Assembly (NCBI GenBank): GCA_910580005.1 | Contig: CAJTXH010000026.1 | Span: 1 to 26,436 of the forward strand | Origin: an uncultured Lachnospiraceae bacterium | GTDB taxonomy: Bacteria > Bacillota > Clostridia > Lachnospirales > Lachnospiraceae | Reading direction: 5' to 3' | DNA: 26,436 nucleotides | In this document: positions 1 through 8,994 of the stretch, in pieces | Layout of the letters: each line of letters opens with the position of its first letter | Position numbering within the stretch: the stretch's first letter is position 1 | Program-made: the position numbers and the translations under genes | The notes under the pieces: generated by a model | Databases searched by the model: none | Told to the model about the DNA's origin: nothing | The model's input: the letters and a program-made list of their open reading frames with translations, nothing else

Positions 1-102
1 TAGTTTCTTAAGCTTGCAATACCAGTAATTTTTAACCTATATACATTAAAGGCAGCAGGTAACTTATATATCAGCAATTTTTAAAGTAGAAGGGAAGATG
101 GT

Positions 103-792
103 GTGTTAGTGAAACGCATATTTTTAGTTGAGGATGATAAGGAAATTGCCAGAAATCTTTCTCTTTTGCTTAGTTCAGAGGGTTTTAATGTTATACATGC
201 AATTTCGCAGAAAGATGCTTTGGCAATGATTGGAAACAGCAAACCTTGCCTGGCTCTGGTGGATATTTCACTCCCAGATGGAAATGGTTTTGCAGTTTGT
301 ACAGAAATTAAGCAGGTATATGGTATTCCTGTTATATTTCTTACGGCGTCTGATGATGAGGCTAGTGTTGTAACAGGGCTTAATATTGGCGCTGATGATT
401 ATATTACAAAACCTTTCCGGCCACGTGAACTTGTGGCAAGGATTAATACAGCCTTGCGTAAATCGGGATATTCACCGTCCACATTTGAAATATGTGGGCT
501 TCATGTTGATGTGGCAAGCGGTATTGTGAAAAAGAATGGTAAAGAAATATTCCTTTCTGCTCTGGAATACCGCCTGCTGCTTGTATTTATTAATAATCCT
601 GGAAATATCATTACAAGAGACCGTCTGTTAGATGAATTATGGGACGCAGCAGGGGAGTTTGTAAATAATAATACATTGACAGTTTACATTAAAAGGCTGC
701 GTGAAAAAATTGAGGATAACCCTGCTGCGCCACAGATTATATTAACTGTACGTGGTACAGGGTACAGGCTTGGAGGAAGTTATGTTTTATAA
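103..792 (+). CDS. OmpR/PhoB-family response regulator
   Basis: DNA-binding half of a two-component system. The 229-residue protein has a receiver domain (about residues 4-118) with the acidic pair D11/D12, phospho-acceptor D54 in LVDISLPDG, switch T81 and conserved K103 in YITKPF. A winged-helix trans_reg_C domain follows (about 128-225), ending in the typical TVRGTGYRL motif. The start is GTG at 103, with an AAGGGA ribosome site 7 nt upstream; an ATG at 98 is out of frame and stops at once. Its last 11 bases overlap the kinase gene, so the two are probably translationally coupled. The target is likely the ABC transporter operon just downstream (inference from position). Length and motifs are normal for the family. 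Confidence 0.95.
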   Translation: MLVKRIFLVEDDKEIARNLSLLLSSEGFNVIHAISQKDALAMIGNSKPCLALVDISLPDGNGFAVCTEIKQVYGIPVIFLTASDDEASVVTGLNIGADDYITKPFRPRELVARINTALRKSGYSPSTFEICGLHVDVASGIVKKNGKEIFLSALEYRLLLVFINNPGNIITRDRLLDELWDAAGEFVNNNTLTVYIKRLREKIEDNPAAPQIILTVRGTGYRLGGSYVL

Positions 793-1801
793 CAGGGAAA
801 TAAAGCAGTTTAGCTTAGTTTTTATTATAATAACTATTATTTTTGCAATAGCAGGCATTGTAATATATCCAGCAGTTTTACTGCTGGTATTTTTTTCTGC
901 TACTGCATATGGAGTGGCATTTTTTATATTTACAAAAGCCAGGTATAAAAGAATTGCACAGGTTTCAGAAAAGATTTGCACTGTGCTCTACAATCCTGGT
1001 TATTTATATATAGGCAGCCAGGAAGAAGGGGAGCTTTCAATATTGGAAACTGAAATAACAAAGATGGTTTTATGTATAAAAGAACAGAATGAAGCCCTTA
1101 AAAAAGAAAAAGAGCATCTTGCAAATTCACTGGAAGATATTGCACACCAGTTACGTACACCGCTTACATCTGCAAACCTGGTATTGTCACTTTTAAAGAA
1201 TAACCCTGACAATAATACACGTAAAACATTGTTAAGGGAAACAGGAGAGTTGTATATCCATATGGACTGGCTTGTGTCTTCATTGCTTAAATTATCACGT
1301 CTTGACGCTGGAATTGTAGATTTACAGTGTGTACAGGCGGACTTAAGTAAACTTATAAATGAGTCATTAAGGCAATTCCAGATACAAATGGAACTGCATA
1401 ATATTATAGTGAAGACAGATATACCAGAAGGTGCTGTTATATTGTGTGATTACAAGTGGCTTTTGGAAGCAATACAGAATATTATTAAAAACTGCATAGA
1501 AAATATTGCTGGCGGTGGGTTGATAGAGATTAGTGCTGAAGATAATGTATTGTTTACTGAGATAAAATTCCATGATAGTGGAAGCGGGCTTAAGAAAGAA
1601 GATTTACCATATCTGTTTGAAAGGTTTTACCGTGGAAAGGATGCCACCACAGCAGGATATGGAATAGGGCTTGCGTTATGTAAAACAATTATAGCCAGGC
1701 ATGGAGGGACAATTACTGCAAAGAACCATAAAGACGGAGGAGCAGTATTTATTATGCGTTTTCCAAAGCATATGGATAAAGTGACAAATCTCTCACTTTA
1801 A
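782..1801 (+). CDS. Sensor histidine kinase with minimal extracellular loop
   Basis: Membrane histidine kinase partner of the regulator at 103. I place the start at ATG 782 rather than the upstream GTG 752, because GGAGG sits 5 nt before it; this gives 339 residues. Two transmembrane helices lie back to back (about residues 11-29 and 31-51) with only a few residues between, so there is no real extracellular sensor domain. Then come a linker helix, the dimerisation/phospho-acceptor motif DIAHQLRTPLT with H122, and a HATPase_c domain with an N-box (NIIKNCIEN), G1 (DSGSG) and G2 (GYGIGLAL). Kinases built this way, such as BceS, often take their signal from a partner ABC transporter; the transporter genes directly downstream fit that. 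The actual signal is unknown. Confidence 0.93.
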   Translation: MFYNREIKQFSLVFIIITIIFAIAGIVIYPAVLLLVFFSATAYGVAFFIFTKARYKRIAQVSEKICTVLYNPGYLYIGSQEEGELSILETEITKMVLCIKEQNEALKKEKEHLANSLEDIAHQLRTPLTSANLVLSLLKNNPDNNTRKTLLRETGELYIHMDWLVSSLLKLSRLDAGIVDLQCVQADLSKLINESLRQFQIQMELHNIIVKTDIPEGAVILCDYKWLLEAIQNIIKNCIENIAGGGLIEISAEDNVLFTEIKFHDSGSGLKKEDLPYLFERFYRGKDATTAGYGIGLALCKTIIARHGGTITAKNHKDGGAVFIMRFPKHMDKVTNLSL

Positions 1802-1833
1802 AGTCACCATAATGTAATGAAGAAAACTTATTA

Positions 1834-1848
1834 TATGGGTATACCATA
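1834..1848. promoter_or_regulatory. Small inverted repeat before the ABC genes
   Basis: TATGG-GTATA-CCATA is an imperfect palindrome in the 66-nt gap between the kinase stop and the ATPase start, just before the AAAGGAGG ribosome site. It could be an operator or a small hairpin adjusting expression of the transporter relative to the two-component genes. There is no independent support beyond symmetry. Confidence 0.25.
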
Positions 1849-1867
1849 AAAAAAGGAGGCTCATATA

Positions 1868-2557
1868 ATGGAGTTTTTAAAAGTTGATAATTTGTGTAAA
1901 GTTTATGGCAGTAATGAAAATAAAGTAGTTGCGCTTGACCATGTTTCGGTTACGGTTGACAAAAATGAGTTTACTGCTATTATTGGTTCTTCTGGCTCTG
2001 GCAAGTCTACGCTGCTTCACAGCATTGCAGGGGTAGATGTGCCAACAAGTGGCAGGATATTGTTAAACGGGCAGGATGTATATGGACAGGGAAGTGAAAA
2101 GCTTGCAATTTTCCGCAGGCGTCAGGTTGGGCTTATATACCAGTTCCACAACCTTATCCCTGCATTAAATGTTGTAGAAAATATAACATTGCCTGTTTTA
2201 ATGGACAGGCGCAAGCCAAATAAAGAGCGGCTGGATGATTTGCTGGATTTGCTGGGGTTAAAGGACAGAAGAGACCATCTTCCAAACCAGCTTTCTGGAG
2301 GGCAGCAGCAACGTGTTGCAATAGGGCGTGCATTAATGAATGCGCCAGCAGTAATGCTTGCAGACGAACCTACGGGCAGTCTTGACAGCAGGAACGGGCA
2401 GGAGATTATAAGGCTTCTTAAAGAGAGCCACGAAAGATATAACCAGACACTTATTATTGTTACACATGATGAAAATATAGCATTACAGGCAGACCGTATT
2501 ATTACTATTGCAGATGGAAGTATAATAAGGGATGAGAGGCAGGTGCCACAGATATGA
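1868..2557 (+). CDS. ABC transporter ATP-binding protein (MacB/LolD/BceA type)
   Basis: Cytoplasmic ATPase energising the permease encoded next. The 229 residues carry Walker A GSSGSGKST (about 40-48), Q-loop YQFHNLIPALN, signature LSGGQQQRVAIGRAL, Walker B VMLADEPTG with the catalytic glutamate, and H-loop VTHDE. Sequence and length fit the family that pairs with FtsX-domain permeases (LolD, MacB ATPase half, BceA). A strong AAAGGAGG site precedes ATG 1868. Its stop overlaps the permease start by 4 nt (ATGA), so the two are coupled. Together with the two-component genes it likely forms a resistance or stress-response transporter; the substrate cannot be read from sequence. Confidence 0.95.
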   Translation: MEFLKVDNLCKVYGSNENKVVALDHVSVTVDKNEFTAIIGSSGSGKSTLLHSIAGVDVPTSGRILLNGQDVYGQGSEKLAIFRRRQVGLIYQFHNLIPALNVVENITLPVLMDRRKPNKERLDDLLDLLGLKDRRDHLPNQLSGGQQQRVAIGRALMNAPAVMLADEPTGSLDSRNGQEIIRLLKESHERYNQTLIIVTHDENIALQADRIITIADGSIIRDERQVPQI

Positions 2558-5139
2558 ATATATTTAATAAAGTTGCCCTGCAGGGTCTCAGGAAAAGCCG
2601 TACAAGAACTATTGTAACAATTATTGGGGTTATACTGTCTTCTGCAATGGTTATGGCAGTTGTTACATTTGGTGTTTCACTTTTAAGTTATTTGGCAGAC
2701 GGGGCAGCCCAGAAGCATGGGGACTGGCATGCCGGGTTTATAGGTGTACCATATTCTTTTGTAGAAAAGCATATGGCAGATAAAGGGGTTTCTGATGTGG
2801 CAATATTGGAAAATACAGGCTATGCAGTGCTGGAGGGCAGTAAGACACCAGAAAGGCCATATCTTTTTGTAGCAGGTTATAGTGATGAAACTTTCCGTAT
2901 GCTTCCTGTAACGCTTGTGTCTGGAAGGATGCCAGAAAACAGTAATGAAGTTGTTATATCTGGCAACATTGCATCAAAGGGTGGTGTAAGGATACCTGTT
3001 GGAAGCAGCATTACATTAGATATAGGAAAACGTTCCAGTGAAGGCAGAAACCTTGGCCAGAACGACCCATATAAATCTGGAAATGAAACATTTATGCCAC
3101 AACAGAAAAAGACTTATACAGTTGTTGGGATTTGCCAGAAACCATCTTATGAAGAGGATTATTCACCTGGATATACTATAATAACAAAGGCAGATAAGGC
3201 ACATAAAGCAGAAAGCTTTAATTTTTTTGCAAAGCTGGAAAATCCATATTCAGTGCGTAGTTATGTAAATAATATATCTGGCAAATATTCTTATGTACTT
3301 AATGATTATGTGCTGCGTTTTATGGGTATTTCTGATAATAATATATTTAATATGCTCTTATATTCTGTTGGAGTAATTGTAATTCTTATTGTTATGATTG
3401 GTTCGGTTTTTATGATTTATAATGCATTTAATATATCATTAAATGAACGTACACACCAGTTTGGAATTTTGCTATCAGTTGGGGCAACGGAAAAGCAGTT
3501 AAGAAACTCTGTATTATTTGAAGGGTTCTGCATAGGCATGGCTGGAATACCTGCTGGCATACTTGCAGGAGCTGTTGGCATTAATACTGTAATTGCTATA
3601 GTAATGAAGAATTTTAAAAATATTATGTATGATGCGCCATTAAAGATGGTAATATCAGCCCCAGCTATTATTGTATCAGTGGTAACAAGCCTTATAACTA
3701 TAATGGTTTCAGCATATATTCCAGCACGTAAGGCAGCAGCAGTCCCTGTAATGGATTGTATACGCCAGACAAATGAAATTAAAGTTGAGGCTAAAAATGT
3801 AAAAACATCAAAATTTGCATCACATATTTACGGGCTGGAGGGTATGATTGCGCTGAAAAATTTTAAAAGAAATAAAAAACGCTACAGAACTATAGTGCTT
3901 TCGCTTGTATTAAGCGTAGTTTTATTTATATCATCTAATTCCTTTGTAATTTATTTAAAACAAGCATCAGAAATGGCAGTGGTTTTTACTACTTATGATA
4001 TAGCGTTTGTTGCAAAGGAAATGGAAGATGGCAATATGGAGGCGCTTTATAATAAATTGAAAACGGTAGATGGTGTTTATGGAGGCATGTACCAGGCGGT
4101 TGCAAAATATACATGCACAGTGGGGACAGACAGTATAACAGATGGATTAAAAGAGGTGCTGGATGTAAAACCAGGTGATAAGTCAGTAAATCTTTCAATG
4201 AATGTACAATTTATTAATGATGATGCCTATTTTGATATAATAAAAGAAAGCGGGCTGCCAGAAAGTGGGTATACAGGAAATGAGGCAAAGTTTATTTCTA
4301 TTGCCAAGCTGGAAAATAATACACAAAGGGAAAAAATGCCAGAAGACTTTGAAAATATGTTTAAAAGCAATTCAGCTGATTTCACTATTATACCAGCAGG
4401 CGCTAGCCATGATGCTAATGGAAAAGGAAGAGAGATAAAGGCAACATTTGAAGAGTTTGTATTACCTGATACAGTTCCTGATATAGAAGATACAGATATA
4501 AGCCAGACACCTGGATATATATTTACAGTGCTTGTGCCATATTCACTTAAAGATACTTTTGAAATTACAAATGCCAATAAAGGGGCTAAAGGCATAACAT
4601 TTTGTTCAAAGAATGCGTCAAAAGCCATGGAAGATATTGAAATGAAGATTATGGCTGAAGAGGTGGCAGATAATTATAATTTATTTAATGTAAATGATAT
4701 GATGGAAGACAATACAAATATGATATTTATAGCAAATGTATTTGCATATACTTTTATTGTTATGATTTCATTAATTGCTGTTGCCAATGTATTCAATACA
4801 ATTTCCACAAATATAAAACTAAGGAGAAAGGAACTTGCAATGCTGCGTTCAATAGGTATATCAGAACATGGCTTCCAGAAAATGATGAATTTTGAATGTG
4901 CGTTTTATGGAATAAGGGCACTGGGATGGGGGCTTCCGCTTGCAATGTTTTTTTCGTGGCTGGTTTATGAAGGCATATCAGGCGGAGGTGCTGAAGATAT
5001 TAATTTTGTAATACCTTGGGCAAGTATGGGGATAAGCATATTTAGTGTGTTATTTATTGTGTTTATTACAATGCTGTATGCAACAAGCAAAATAAAAAAA
5101 GAGAATATTATAGATGCCTTAAAGGATGATATGGAATAA
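2554..5139 (+). CDS. FtsX-like ABC transporter permease, two FtsX repeats
   Basis: An 861-residue membrane protein, the partner of the ATPase at 1868. An N-terminal helix (about 17-45) is followed by a large extracellular domain (about 45-265), then three helices near 265-290, 320-345 and 365-390 forming the first FtsX unit, with NERTHQFGILLSVGAT before the next helix. The second half repeats the plan: a helix near 447-470, an extracellular domain to about 725, and three helices to the C terminus, with LRRKELAMLRSIG as the matching FtsX motif. This 4+4 layout is typical of MacB/ABC3-type permeases and differs from classic BceB, which has ten helices and one big loop. Such proteins act by mechanotransmission on peptides or envelope substrates. 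The gene ends shortly before the convergent terminator at 5178. Confidence 0.92.
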   Translation: MNIFNKVALQGLRKSRTRTIVTIIGVILSSAMVMAVVTFGVSLLSYLADGAAQKHGDWHAGFIGVPYSFVEKHMADKGVSDVAILENTGYAVLEGSKTPERPYLFVAGYSDETFRMLPVTLVSGRMPENSNEVVISGNIASKGGVRIPVGSSITLDIGKRSSEGRNLGQNDPYKSGNETFMPQQKKTYTVVGICQKPSYEEDYSPGYTIITKADKAHKAESFNFFAKLENPYSVRSYVNNISGKYSYVLNDYVLRFMGISDNNIFNMLLYSVGVIVILIVMIGSVFMIYNAFNISLNERTHQFGILLSVGATEKQLRNSVLFEGFCIGMAGIPAGILAGAVGINTVIAIVMKNFKNIMYDAPLKMVISAPAIIVSVVTSLITIMVSAYIPARKAAAVPVMDCIRQTNEIKVEAKNVKTSKFASHIYGLEGMIALKNFKRNKKRYRTIVLSLVLSVVLFISSNSFVIYLKQASEMAVVFTTYDIAFVAKEMEDGNMEALYNKLKTVDGVYGGMYQAVAKYTCTVGTDSITDGLKEVLDVKPGDKSVNLSMNVQFINDDAYFDIIKESGLPESGYTGNEAKFISIAKLENNTQREKMPEDFENMFKSNSADFTIIPAGASHDANGKGREIKATFEEFVLPDTVPDIEDTDISQTPGYIFTVLVPYSLKDTFEITNANKGAKGITFCSKNASKAMEDIEMKIMAEEVADNYNLFNVNDMMEDNTNMIFIANVFAYTFIVMISLIAVANVFNTISTNIKLRRKELAMLRSIGISEHGFQKMMNFECAFYGIRALGWGLPLAMFFSWLVYEGISGGGAEDINFVIPWASMGISIFSVLFIVFITMLYATSKIKKENIIDALKDDME

Positions 5140-5177
5140 TAAGTAACAGTACAGCCTTCCATAAAATTTATAATAAA

Positions 5178-5210
5178 AGTGCCACAAGTTTTTATAAAAC
5201 ATGTGGCACT
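5178..5210. terminator. Convergent rho-independent terminator
   Basis: AGTGCCACA and TGTGGCACT form a perfect 9-bp stem with a 15-nt loop. Read on the minus strand it is followed by TTTTATTATA, so it best terminates the nucleotidase operon. On the plus strand it follows the ABC operon by about 40 nt and may work there too. Confidence 0.8.
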
Positions 5211-5216
5211 AAAATT

Positions 5217-8200
5217 TTACTTCTTATTTTTGGCTTTTTTAATCTTCTTTACTTGTTTTTTCTTACTGGCTGTACGTCCTGCGTCATTCCTTGCATATGC
5301 AAATACTTTTGCACCCGCCTTTACAGGAGTAATCCTGAATGTATAGTAATACCTGTTCTTACTGCTGTTATATACACCAGAAGTTTTTACATATTTTTGT
5401 GCACCAGCTTTAAGTGTAACTTCACAATTTTCTTTTGTATAGACTTTTATGTATCTTGTATTAGTATTTATGCTTCCAACAACTACAGGTTTTATTGGAG
5501 GGCCAAGCACTACTTTAAATATACGCATACCTTTTATTCCGCCCCGTGTGCTTCTTGAAAGCACATATACTGGTGAACCTATGCTAAGGCGTGCCTTTAT
5601 ACCTACACTGTACTTGCCGTCTTCATCTGTGGTTGTAACATATTCCCTATTGCCAGCGCATATATAAATCTTTGAGTCTGTTTCAGTGCATTTACCAGAT
5701 ATCTGTTTATCTTTATTAGTTACCCTGTCAATATGTATCTGTACATCACGCAGGTCTGTATAAAGCTCATTGGCATCTTCTACAGTGTAAGTCCTGGCAT
5801 AGCCCTTTTTAGAAATGCCGCCAGAACGTTTATAAGCATGTACTGTTATATCAGTGCCAGCAGTTAATATGCCTACAGAAGCAGTAAAGTAGCCTTCTTC
5901 ATCAGCAACAGCTTTATATGTCTTATCTTCAGTCTTTAATACAACTGTACATTTATTACCATCTGGCACATGCCCGTAAACATATCTTTCTATATTGGTT
6001 GCCTGGTATAATGTTACCCTGTTTGGCGCTGCCTTAGTAATTTTTTTAGACCTTGCACAGCTTACACGTCCCAGTTTATCTACTGAAAATACTTTAAACC
6101 CGGTTCCTGCATACTGGTTTGGTATTGTAATTGTATAAGCGCCGTTGTCTTTAATAGTTATATTAACTTTTTTAATAACAAGGTCTTTGTTATATTTTTT
6201 ACATTTTGTATAATATGACGGGCCAAGTGTTTTTGATACATAAACATTGTTGCCCATTATTGCAAATATTTTGACATTTGTATCATTAGTATTGCCCGTA
6301 ATTTTTATATCATTGTTTTTAGCGCTTGTCACAGTAGGGCAGTTAGGGCCAGCACGTTTTACTACAACAGCAGTTTTACTGCTCTGCCTGCCATTGTTAT
6401 CCTCTACGTAGACATAAAGCTTTTTCTTGGCTTTCTGTGCAGGTATTTTAATGGAAAATGAACCGTCAACCTTGACTTTTTCTGTATAAAGGTTATTACC
6501 TGCTGAAACACATATAGTAAGGTTAGGTTCAGCTTTACCTGTAATCTTGGTATCTTTATTATCAACCTTATCAACTTCTGGTTTTAATAATATTTCAGGA
6601 TAAATATTAGTTACAGCAGTTTTTTCTATAGTAACATTGCCTGCGCCATCCTCTACATATACAGAGTATACACCGCTTTTTTCTGCTGTAAATGCACTTC
6701 CTGTTGCGTTTACAGCGCCTCCGCTTGCAGATGTCCATATTTCGTCTGCAACGTTGTCATATATGCCATACACATATTTTATTTCTTTAATTCCAGATGG
6801 GTCATTTGTTATAACTGAAATATCTACAGAAGTATTAGTTTCTGCGGTGTTGCTGCTTGAAAGCACAACACCTGGTGCATCCGTATCAGGTGCATCGTTA
6901 TGGTTAATATTTTTACAACTGTAATAGTTAGTATATGCAATATTACCATAAAGTTTCTCGCACCATTCCTGTGCAAGAAATTCCTGTTCTGAATTAATGC
7001 CACTTGCAATAATGTATTTGTAGTTGTCTGGCAGTACCAGTTTCCATGTGTGGCTTACAGGTATTTCCAGGTTTCCAAGCAGTGCTTTGTCTGCAAGGTA
7101 CTGTTGTACAATATCCTGTAAAATAACATGTGATTTGGAAATTATCTGTTTCTCAACACCTTTGTTAGCTTCTGCCTGTATTCCAGGTGTGATTTTATCA
7201 GTTACAAGTACAAATGTATCTTCATCCCCTACAGGATATCCATTCCTTGTTACATCCTTTATACGGTATGAGTCATTAATTAAGCTGCCATCATAATCAT
7301 ATCTTGGTGGTGCAGAAGGGTCTATTTTATATTCTATGCCTTCAAACTGGAAGAACCTGTTCCATTCTGAAAGATAGCTTTCCTGGACTAATGAATTGCC
7401 ATGTTCTTTTTTAACAAAATCAGATAAAAGGATGTTATTCCAGTTTTCATCTGATGAAGTATTTGTTGTCTGGTAAATGGATGCGCCCCATTCCATCCAT
7501 TCTTTAAGCTGCTTTCCAGTAATCTTGTAAATATATACATATCTGTGGTAGTTAGCAAATGAATCGGCATTGCCTTCCACAACAGTCCCTGAAAGGTCAG
7601 CATAATCTGCGCCGCTGTCAGAGCCATATTTTGTATATCTTGCGATTGACACTATAGGGTAATTTTTGTATTCTGTTGCATTATTTGCAATATAGTTTGA
7701 TGCATACCTTATCTGTGCATTATGTACTGCTTGTATAATTTCATTGCTGCCAAAAATTGAATTATAGTTGTCCCATCTTTTACCTGCTGCGATTGTGCCA
7801 ACTTCTTTCTGGCAGTATTCTTTAAGTTTAGCATCCCATACAGACATTGTGCCTGCAATATCCTGGTTTGCTTCTGTGTCCCCCGTAGCTTTCCTTATTT
7901 CGTAAGAGGAGTCTTCAATAGTAATTTTATTATTTTCATCAGCCTTAAGGTTTAAATCAACAATACCAATGCCACGGCAGCTGTCTTTAACCATTACAAG
8001 GCGTTTACCATTTACAAGCCCTGTTTCTTTGTCTATACCTGGCAGTGTATAGTGCAAATCATTTTTATTTTTTACAGGAAAGTCAATATGGTCATGTCCT
8101 GCAAGTACAACATCTATATTGTCAAGCCTGGTAAGGGCATAGGCAGTATCTGAAGATTTAACAGAAGGTGTTTCTGTACCAAAACCAGAATGTGCAAGCA

Positions 8201-8990
8201 CAACAATAATATCTGCCCCCTGTTCTTTAAGCAAATCTGCCTGTTTCTGTGCATTTTCAAGAATATCTTCTGCAACAAGCTTATTCTTATAGCCTTCTGT
8301 CCTGGAGGAAAGCCCAGGTGTAGTTTCACCAATTATACCAACCTTAACAGTTAAGTCTGTGCCTGCTGCTGATTTAATCTGTTTTTCAATTATCTTGTTG
8401 GCAGTACCAAATACGTTGTCACCATTAATGCTTGAGTAAACATTGGAAAGTACGCATTTTTCCATAAGCCCTGACATTTCCAGCTGGTTTACAATATAGT
8501 CATATCCAAAGTCAAAATCATGGTTGCCAAGTGTGATGGCATCATAGTTTATCATTGTCATCGCATTATATGCAGGCTGTAATGCATCAGTGTCCTGGCT
8601 GTATATATAGTCAGAATTAAAGTCCATTACACTGTCGCCAAGGTCAAATGTAAAATAATTACTGCTTCCTGCTTCATTTCTTGCTGCCTGTATTAAGGTA
8701 TAAACCTTATTTAAACCTCTGTTTAAAGTTTTACCAGTCTGGTAATCATAATTTACAACCTGTCCATGAATATCTGTTGTAAAGATAAGCCGTAGGTTTC
8801 CTTCTGATGCTGCTCCTGCCAGGGCAGCGCCTGAAACTGGCTGTTCTGTATTTACGCTGTCTGGGACAGCATCTGCCTTTTCTGTTTCCTCTGCAGAAAC
8901 TTTTATAATGCAATTATTAAATCCCGCAGGGGATATTCCTGTTATTACCATTATAATAGTTAATAAAATACATATACGTTTCTTCCACAT
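5217..8990 (-). CDS. Secreted 5'-nucleotidase/metallophosphatase with Ig-like repeat tail
   Basis: Exported 1257-residue phosphohydrolase of the UshA/5'-nucleotidase family. A signal peptide (about 1-33) precedes the metallophosphatase domain (about 66-320), with metal-ligand motifs TTDIHG (D73, H75), DLGDS (D119), LGNHDFDFG (N156, H157), LAHSG and AGHDH. A 5_nucleotid_C domain follows (about 395-660). The rest, about 500 residues, is a chain of beta-rich Ig-like modules with recurring ITGKAEPN/ITGNTNDT/ISGKCTE-type starts and AG-N-Y signatures, ending in a lysine-rich tail. No LPXTG-type signal is seen, so retention may be through wall binding by the repeats or basic tail. It starts 4 nt after the stop of the teichoic-acid polymerase gene, so it is operonic with it. 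The family releases phosphate from nucleotides and nucleotide-sugars; a link to teichoic-acid precursors or phosphate scavenging is inference. Confidence 0.92.
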   Translation of the reverse strand: MWKKRICILLTIIMVITGISPAGFNNCIIKVSAEETEKADAVPDSVNTEQPVSGAALAGAASEGNLRLIFTTDIHGQVVNYDYQTGKTLNRGLNKVYTLIQAARNEAGSSNYFTFDLGDSVMDFNSDYIYSQDTDALQPAYNAMTMINYDAITLGNHDFDFGYDYIVNQLEMSGLMEKCVLSNVYSSINGDNVFGTANKIIEKQIKSAAGTDLTVKVGIIGETTPGLSSRTEGYKNKLVAEDILENAQKQADLLKEQGADIIVVLAHSGFGTETPSVKSSDTAYALTRLDNIDVVLAGHDHIDFPVKNKNDLHYTLPGIDKETGLVNGKRLVMVKDSCRGIGIVDLNLKADENNKITIEDSSYEIRKATGDTEANQDIAGTMSVWDAKLKEYCQKEVGTIAAGKRWDNYNSIFGSNEIIQAVHNAQIRYASNYIANNATEYKNYPIVSIARYTKYGSDSGADYADLSGTVVEGNADSFANYHRYVYIYKITGKQLKEWMEWGASIYQTTNTSSDENWNNILLSDFVKKEHGNSLVQESYLSEWNRFFQFEGIEYKIDPSAPPRYDYDGSLINDSYRIKDVTRNGYPVGDEDTFVLVTDKITPGIQAEANKGVEKQIISKSHVILQDIVQQYLADKALLGNLEIPVSHTWKLVLPDNYKYIIASGINSEQEFLAQEWCEKLYGNIAYTNYYSCKNINHNDAPDTDAPGVVLSSSNTAETNTSVDISVITNDPSGIKEIKYVYGIYDNVADEIWTSASGGAVNATGSAFTAEKSGVYSVYVEDGAGNVTIEKTAVTNIYPEILLKPEVDKVDNKDTKITGKAEPNLTICVSAGNNLYTEKVKVDGSFSIKIPAQKAKKKLYVYVEDNNGRQSSKTAVVVKRAGPNCPTVTSAKNNDIKITGNTNDTNVKIFAIMGNNVYVSKTLGPSYYTKCKKYNKDLVIKKVNITIKDNGAYTITIPNQYAGTGFKVFSVDKLGRVSCARSKKITKAAPNRVTLYQATNIERYVYGHVPDGNKCTVVLKTEDKTYKAVADEEGYFTASVGILTAGTDITVHAYKRSGGISKKGYARTYTVEDANELYTDLRDVQIHIDRVTNKDKQISGKCTETDSKIYICAGNREYVTTTDEDGKYSVGIKARLSIGSPVYVLSRSTRGGIKGMRIFKVVLGPPIKPVVVGSINTNTRYIKVYTKENCEVTLKAGAQKYVKTSGVYNSSKNRYYYTFRITPVKAGAKVFAYARNDAGRTASKKKQVKKIKKAKNKK

Positions 8991-8994
8991 AGTT

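Noticed and set aside
752..781. GTG 752 as kinase start
   Set aside because: ATG 782 has GGAGG at 5 nt and starts right before the first membrane helix; GTG 752 has no ribosome site.
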